Shown here: piece after piece, positions 59,449 to 64,000 of the stretch
How positions within the stretch are numbered: position 1 is the stretch's first letter
Layout of the letters: the number at the start of each line of letters is the position of its first letter
Assembly: GCA_014155875.1 (NCBI GenBank)
Contig: JACEFZ010018105.1
Location: forward strand, 206,001-270,000
DNA from: Cepaea nemoralis
Taxonomy: Eukaryota > Mollusca > Gastropoda > Stylommatophora > Helicidae
DNA length: 64,000 nt
Direction: 5' to 3'
Notes under the pieces: generated by a model
Databases searched by the model: none
Told to the model about the DNA's origin: nothing
The model's input: only the letters and a program-made list of their open reading frames with translations
Made by a program: the position numbers and the translations under genes

Positions 59449-60727
59449 CGTCCGTCCGTCCAATTTGTAAACAAAAAACCAAACTTTCCACCTTGTTTCA
59501 ACCAGCCCGTGCGGCATCGGTTATAATAGCAGTGGTTCATGGTGCGTAGATTATTACTTTATTTATGTGCCAGTAAAATCTGACTTATGTTGTGCGCAGA
59601 CACTGTCTGTGACGTTCTGGTTGTCCGGCAAGTCCGTTTATTTTTTTTTTTTTTTTTGGGTGGGGGGTTGTCAGCCTATTCCTGTTGGTTATCTCACATG
59701 TGGGCCCAGCATACCAGTACTGATCCCTGTCCTAGTCTCTCTCGTTCCCGCCCGTGATGGTGTTCTTGCCACCAAAAGGGGTCGCTCATCTCGTCCACCT
59801 CCTTCTGGGTCCTCCAGGGAGGAGCCAAACCACACACATCTCGTCCAGATCACGCCGCAGCCCACCGTCTCTTTCAGGGCACCTTGGCTGGACATCCACC
59901 ACAATGGAAAAAAGTGGATGTCCGAAAAAAAATGGAATTTAGGTACGTAAACCATGGACAATAAAGGTACAAACTGACATTCATCGGGTGCAGGCATTCA
60001 TGACGGTCTGCTGTTTTCCTACCTATTTTTCGCTGTTTTACTGATTCTCATCGTTTTTATATTTTTGTGTATGTGCATCTATTATCTGTATTTTCCTATT
60101 TTATTCGCGACTTTATTCCTTTAGTTATCTGCCTGGGTTTATTATTTATTTGTTTGTATATTTAACTCGTTTGTGGTATTTATTTATCAGATCTGTTAGG
60201 AGGCATATTTATTTATTTGCTTTATTTGTTTTATTTGGTTGAGGTTATGTGTCTAGTTGTTTAGTTTGTTTGTCTAATTTGTTTGTTTTGGTAGTAACTA
60301 TATTTGTATGTTCTTCCTTTATGGAGTGTTTCCCATCCTGGTTGCATCTCTTCTCCGTTGCCTGAGCGTCTATCCTTGGTTCTTCGTCACCACTGTTAGT
60401 TGTTTCAATGGATTGACGGTTTCTGTCCTCTTCATTCGGTGGTTGTATTTTTATGTCGGTTAAATATCTTTCTCTGTTCTTACTATGAATTGATTGACCA
60501 GTTTTCGCAAGTCTTTGTCTCCATCTGTCCGCAGGCACTCTTTCATTGTCATCATGGTATCCCTTGCTTGAAAGTAGTCTATCAGTTTCTGACGTTCCTG
60601 GTCATATGTCTTACACGATATGAGATAGTGTTCTATCGTGCCAACTTCTGTGCATTCTACGCATCTTGGATTGTTCGTTTTGTCTTTCCAATTTCCGAGT
60701 CTCATCCTCCATAGTTTTTTATATGTT
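59449..60727 (-). mobile_element. RNase H LINE, copy A, 5'-truncated
   Basis: Minus strand. It starts abruptly at TYKKLWRMRLG, next to the (GGAC)n tail of copy B. It continues through the zinc-knuckle region and a 3' untranslated region and ends in a block with an A tract (T tract 59640-59659 on plus) and a (GGAC)n tail (ccgtccgtccgtcc, about 59447-59461). A 270-bp segment at about 59660-59930, with a small 10-bp-stem hairpin (59890-59923), is absent from copy B. Confidence 0.75.
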
Positions 60728-60819
60728 GTCCGTCCGTCCGTCCAGTTTGTAAAAAAACCAAACTTTCCACCTTGTTTCAGCCAGCCCGTGCGGCATCGGT
60801 TATAATAGCAGTGTTTCAT
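60460..60819 (-). pseudogene. Zinc-knuckle C terminus of RNase H LINE, copy A
   Basis: 119-aa open piece whose first 30 or so residues are read from the tail block of copy B. The element part starts at TTYKKLWRMRLGNWKDKT, then RCVECTEVGTIEHYLISC (C-x2-C-x7-H-x4-C, the CCHC-like knuckle after RNase H in this class), then DQERQKLIDYFQARDTM and KECLRTDGDKDLRKLVNQF. A later segment (60245-60538) repeats the end in another frame. Confidence 0.75.
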
Positions 60820-61643
60820 GGTGCGTAGATTATTACTTTATTTATGTGCCAGTAAAATCTGACTTATGTTGTGCGCAGATAATGTCTGTGACGTTGGGTG
60901 GGAGGTCTGGTTGTCCGGCAAGTCCGTTTTTTTTTTTTTTTTAATTTTTTAAAAATAAATTATTATTGGTAAAGGGAATTTAGGTACGTAAAACATGGAC
61001 AGAAAAGGTACAAACTGACAATTAACGGGTACAAACATTGATGGCGGTCTGCCGTTTTGCTACCTAGTCTCCCGCTGTTTTACTGATTCTCATCGTATGT
61101 AATTTTGTGTGTATGTGCATTTATTATCTGTATTTTTCTGTTTAATCCGCCACTTTATCCCTTTATTTATCTACCTGGGTTGTGCCATTTGCTACCTAGT
61201 TTTTTGCTGTTTTCCTGATTCTCATCATTTGTAAAAATTTATTATCTGTATTTTTCTGTTTAATCCCCCACTTTATCCCTTTATTTTTCTACCTGGTTGG
61301 ATTATTGGTTTGTATATTTATCTCATTTGTGATAATTATTTATCTGATCTATTCTGTTGCGTATTTATTTATTTGTTTTATTTGTTTAATTTGAGTTGGG
61401 GTTATGTGTCTGGCTGTTTAGTTTGTTGGTCTAATTTGTTTGATTTGTCAATGTAAATATTTATATGTTCTTCCTTTTTAGAGATTTTGTGGTATCTTTT
61501 TCAATTCCCATCCTGATGTGTGGTCCGTAGCTTCTCTTCTCCGGTGCCCGAGAGTCTTTCCTTGTTTCTTGTCACAACTGTTAGTTGCTTCAACGAATTG
61601 ACGGTTTCAGTCCTCTTCATTCGGTGGTTGTATTTTGTGTCGT

Positions 61644-62201
61644 TTATATATCCTTTCCAGTTCTTGCTATAAATTGGTTGACCAGTTTTTGCAGGTCTCT
61701 ATCTCCATCTGTCCGCAGGCACTCCTTCATTGTCATCATGGTATCCCTTGCTTGAAAGTAGTCTATCAGTTTCTGGCGTTCCTGGTCATATGTCTTGCAC
61801 GATATGAGATAGTGTTCTATCGTGCTATCTTCCGTGCATTCTACGCATCTGGGGCTGTTTGTTTTGTCTTTCCAATATCCGAGTCTCATCCTCCATAGTT
61901 TTTTATAAGTTGGGATTTTCGTGTTGTTTTTAATTTGGCTTTTCATACTGGGTTCTTTAAGGATCTGATATGAATGTCTTCCTCTGTTGCTGTCTTTCCA
62001 TTGTCGTTTCCACATCTCTATTATATGATGTTTGATGATACTCTTTGCTTCTGTAACTCCTAGTCCAGTGTTTACTAAGTTTCGGCTGGTAGTCCCGCGT
62101 TTGGCAGCTTGATCTGCCATCTCATTGCCGTATATGCCTATATGGGCCGGTATCCAGGCTAATGTGACCTGACATCTCTTGTGTTTTAGGTTGGTTATCA
62201 A
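61644..62201 (-). pseudogene. RNase H C-terminal half, zinc knuckle and C terminus (copy B)
   Basis: 185 aa. Starts in RNase H: LAWIPAHIGIYGNEMADQAA near residue 14 (conserved His and last catalytic Asp). Linker IKHHIIEMWKRQWKDSN follows, then KKLWRMRLGYWKDKTN, zinc knuckle RCVECTEDSTIEHYLISC near residue 118, and KECLRTDGDRDLQKLVNQF. The ORF is intact from the frameshift onward. Confidence 0.88.
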
Positions 62202-62238
62202 TGTAAGTATTTCTTCCTTCAGGTCCGGTCTTTTCCCC

Positions 62239-62628
62239 TTAGAGTAATCTCCGAGTGCCTGAACAGCTGACAGTGAGTCCGTTAATATGGTTAGTTTTAT
62301 GGGGGGGGGGGGGGGGGGGGTTTTCCATCGCCACTTCCAGTCCTTTCATAATGCCGACCAATTCTGCAGTGTATACCGCTGTGTTGTCAGTTAATTTGAA
62401 GTGTTTTTTCACGCTGTAGTAGGGTATCGCCACACCTGCCCCGACTTCTCCCTTTTCGTTCTTAGATCCGTCAGTATATATAGTTAGGCTGTCCATTCGT
62501 AATTGTCTTATGTATTCTTCCGTGATGTTTTTCGCTGCCAAATCATCTGTTGATTTATCTATTTGGCTGGCGAGGGTTGTGTCTGTGAATGGCAGTTGGA
62601 GGTCCCATCGGGGTTTGCCTACAACCAT
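62239..62628 (-). pseudogene. RNase H domain, N-terminal half (copy B)
   Basis: 129 aa. RNase H degrades the RNA strand of the hybrid during retrotransposition. Visible: MDSLTIYTDGSKNEKGEVG near residue 45 (first catalytic Asp) and TAVYTAELVGIMKGLEV near residue 85 (catalytic Glu). Then a proline run comes from a 20-nt G tract (62301-62320 on plus) that shifts the frame; the third catalytic segment (TDSLSAVQAL) continues in the other frame. Confidence 0.85.
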
Positions 62629-62640
62629 CAGACTTATATA

Positions 62641-63582
62641 ACGTGCTCACGGGATCTCCTGTTGTTCGCTCTTATCCGAGGAAGGTAGGTACGGTATCCG
62701 ATCTCATTACCAAAGACACCGTGGGATTCTCCGGTCTACGTCTTTCTGTTCACGAATGCATTTTTCTCGGAGACTCCTGGGGGTCGTCGCGGGAGCTACG
62801 AAAATTTTGCTTCTTGCGAGGCTTTCGGCAGGCCGCCCTGCTGAAACAGATAAATCCATATGGGATTTAACCCGATGCACTGAAGTCGATCCTCTCGACT
62901 ATTAAGACGTTAATACTTATCATGTTTAAAAAGGGAGTGTGGTGGGAAGGTCGGGAAAAGGGGGTGGGGGGGGGGGGGGGGTGGGGGGAGGAAGGGTGTT
63001 TGATATCATTAGATATCGATTGTTCTTGGAACAATTTTCATTCATGAGCTGAATTTGAACCTTGCACATTCAGAACCCGACCTGAACAACGTAACCTCTC
63101 AGTCATAACCCCACCACCACCTATATTACAACACACATTGGTTAAATATGACATGGTATACTTTTATGACGTGTTTTGCATATTTGACTCCAGCGTTATA
63201 CACAACAAAGATATATGTTTTACTTCAGAAAGTACGCAATTTCCCTGTCTATCCATAGTTTGTTTGCCAGGTTCAACTGATTGCCTGCTGCGAGCCGAAA
63301 GGTCGGCTTGGTAAAGACAGTGCGTTATTTATTTAATTTCTCTTATTTTCCGAAATTTTTAGTGTCGGGAATTGACAATTTACATACATAAAAGATTTTC
63401 CTTCGACCCGTGTCAGGCAAGATGCGCGGATTCATTGTGTCTTAGGAGAAAACGACTGTTTAAGTAGTTTGTTTTCATTATTTTCGAAATGACAACATCG
63501 TCTGGTTCTGGACTTCATATATTTTAATAAAATTATCGTTTTAAAAAATGTATATTATAGTTATTGTTATTTATACTTGCAG
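62641..63582. other. No gene recognised
   Basis: A 93-aa plus frame (62589-62870) runs out of the RNase H LINE and has no motif; the sequence at 62640-62880 may be another repeat. A G tract lies at about 62961-62987. Confidence 0.4.
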
Positions 63583-64000
63583 TTCTACAAATTGATGTGA
63601 AAGACATTAGACTTATCCCCCCAAAAAAACATATATTGGAAACAACAAGACGCCATAAGGATTGATAATGAAGTGGGACAATATCAGCCTATTAAGAGAG
63701 GTGTGAAACAGAGATGTGTAATGTCTCCAGATCTTTTTTCCTTATACAAAGAAAATATTTTCAGAAATGTAGAAGATATAAAAGGAATCATCTTTGGAGG
63801 ACGAAACATCAGTAACATTAGATATGCAAATGATACAGTATTGATTGCAGACAATGAGCAGGATCTGCAACAATTAGTAGATGTGGTTGTTGCACACAGT
63901 GAACAACTAGGGTTAGAATTAAATTGTAAAAAGACACAGATTATTGTCGTCACTAGGAAGAAAGAAATACCACATTGTAATATCCAAGTAAGTGGGATTA
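63583..64000 (+). mobile_element. RTE-A LINE, RT core fragment running off the window
   Basis: Plus strand, 5'-truncated within the RT. Encodes AIRIDNEVGQYQPIKRG, motif B with a change (VKQRCVMSPDLFSLY; the usual RQGC is KQRC), and motif C IRYANDTVLIADN, where the first Asp of the catalytic pair is Asn. It then enters the post-RT region (LGLELNCKKTQIIVVTRKK). The polymerase would be inactive. Confidence 0.88.

Larger units (their letters stand above)
60728..62640 (-). mobile_element. RNase H LINE, copy B, 3' part
   Basis: Minus strand. RNase H domain, zinc knuckle, C terminus, about 600 bp of 3' untranslated sequence, then an A tract (T tract 60928-60945 on plus) and a tail block ending in (GGAC)n (ccgtccgtccgtcc, 60728-60744). 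Truncated at about 62640, so RT and endonuclease are absent. Presence of RNase H separates it from the RTE elements and places it with RNase H-bearing LINE groups. Confidence 0.82.

Overview
The window looks like AT-rich, repeat-dense nuclear DNA from an animal. I find no intact host protein-coding gene, no rRNA and no functional tRNA. The evidence for an animal is the mix of decayed non-LTR retrotransposons (an RTE-type family, a second RTE/BovB-like family, an RNase H-bearing LINE), tRNA-derived SINEs, hAT-type MITEs, a mariner relic and many long microsatellites. A marine invertebrate, perhaps a mollusc, is my best guess from the repeat style, but nothing in the sequence fixes the taxon.

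Layout. 0-5 kb: a 3' piece of the RTE-A LINE, then mostly unremarkable DNA with a (G)52 tract, an (AT)n tract, a SINE and a hAT-MITE end. 6-8 kb: a 53/48-bp tandem array whose unit is the 3' end of the adjoining SINE-B. 8-19 kb: sparse old SINE and LINE relics. 20-25 kb: a 401-bp hAT MITE, a 33/41-bp array, then several decayed tandem arrays. 25-33 kb: microsatellites, SINEs and one CpG-dense block (about 28.43-28.58 kb), the only promoter-like stretch. 33.2-37 kb: TG-rich DNA and a 3.2-kb 21-bp minisatellite. 37-44 kb: RTE-B and RTE-A relics, a SINE split by a 1.5-kb inverted-repeat element that carries hammerhead-like motifs, and long pyrimidine and (ATCC)n tracts. 44-55 kb: a very regular 46-bp array, several SINEs, a mariner transposase relic, a perfect 100-bp-arm inverted repeat, and an RTE-A tail that has gained a (GA)62 tract and a 102-bp triplication. 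55.7-58.6 kb: a nearly full-length but broken RTE-A element on the minus strand. 59.4-62.6 kb: two RNase H LINE copies joined head to tail. The window ends inside another RTE-A copy.

How the parts interact. RTE-A, RTE-B and the RNase H LINE are the likely past sources of reverse transcriptase, and the SINEs and MITEs are passengers. The recurring theme is that short ends of mobile elements (SINE-B tail, RTE-A tail, SINE-A core, SINE-E tail) become tandem arrays or hairpins. Long open frames inside the 21-, 33- and 53/48-bp arrays follow from unit length and composition and are not evidence of proteins.
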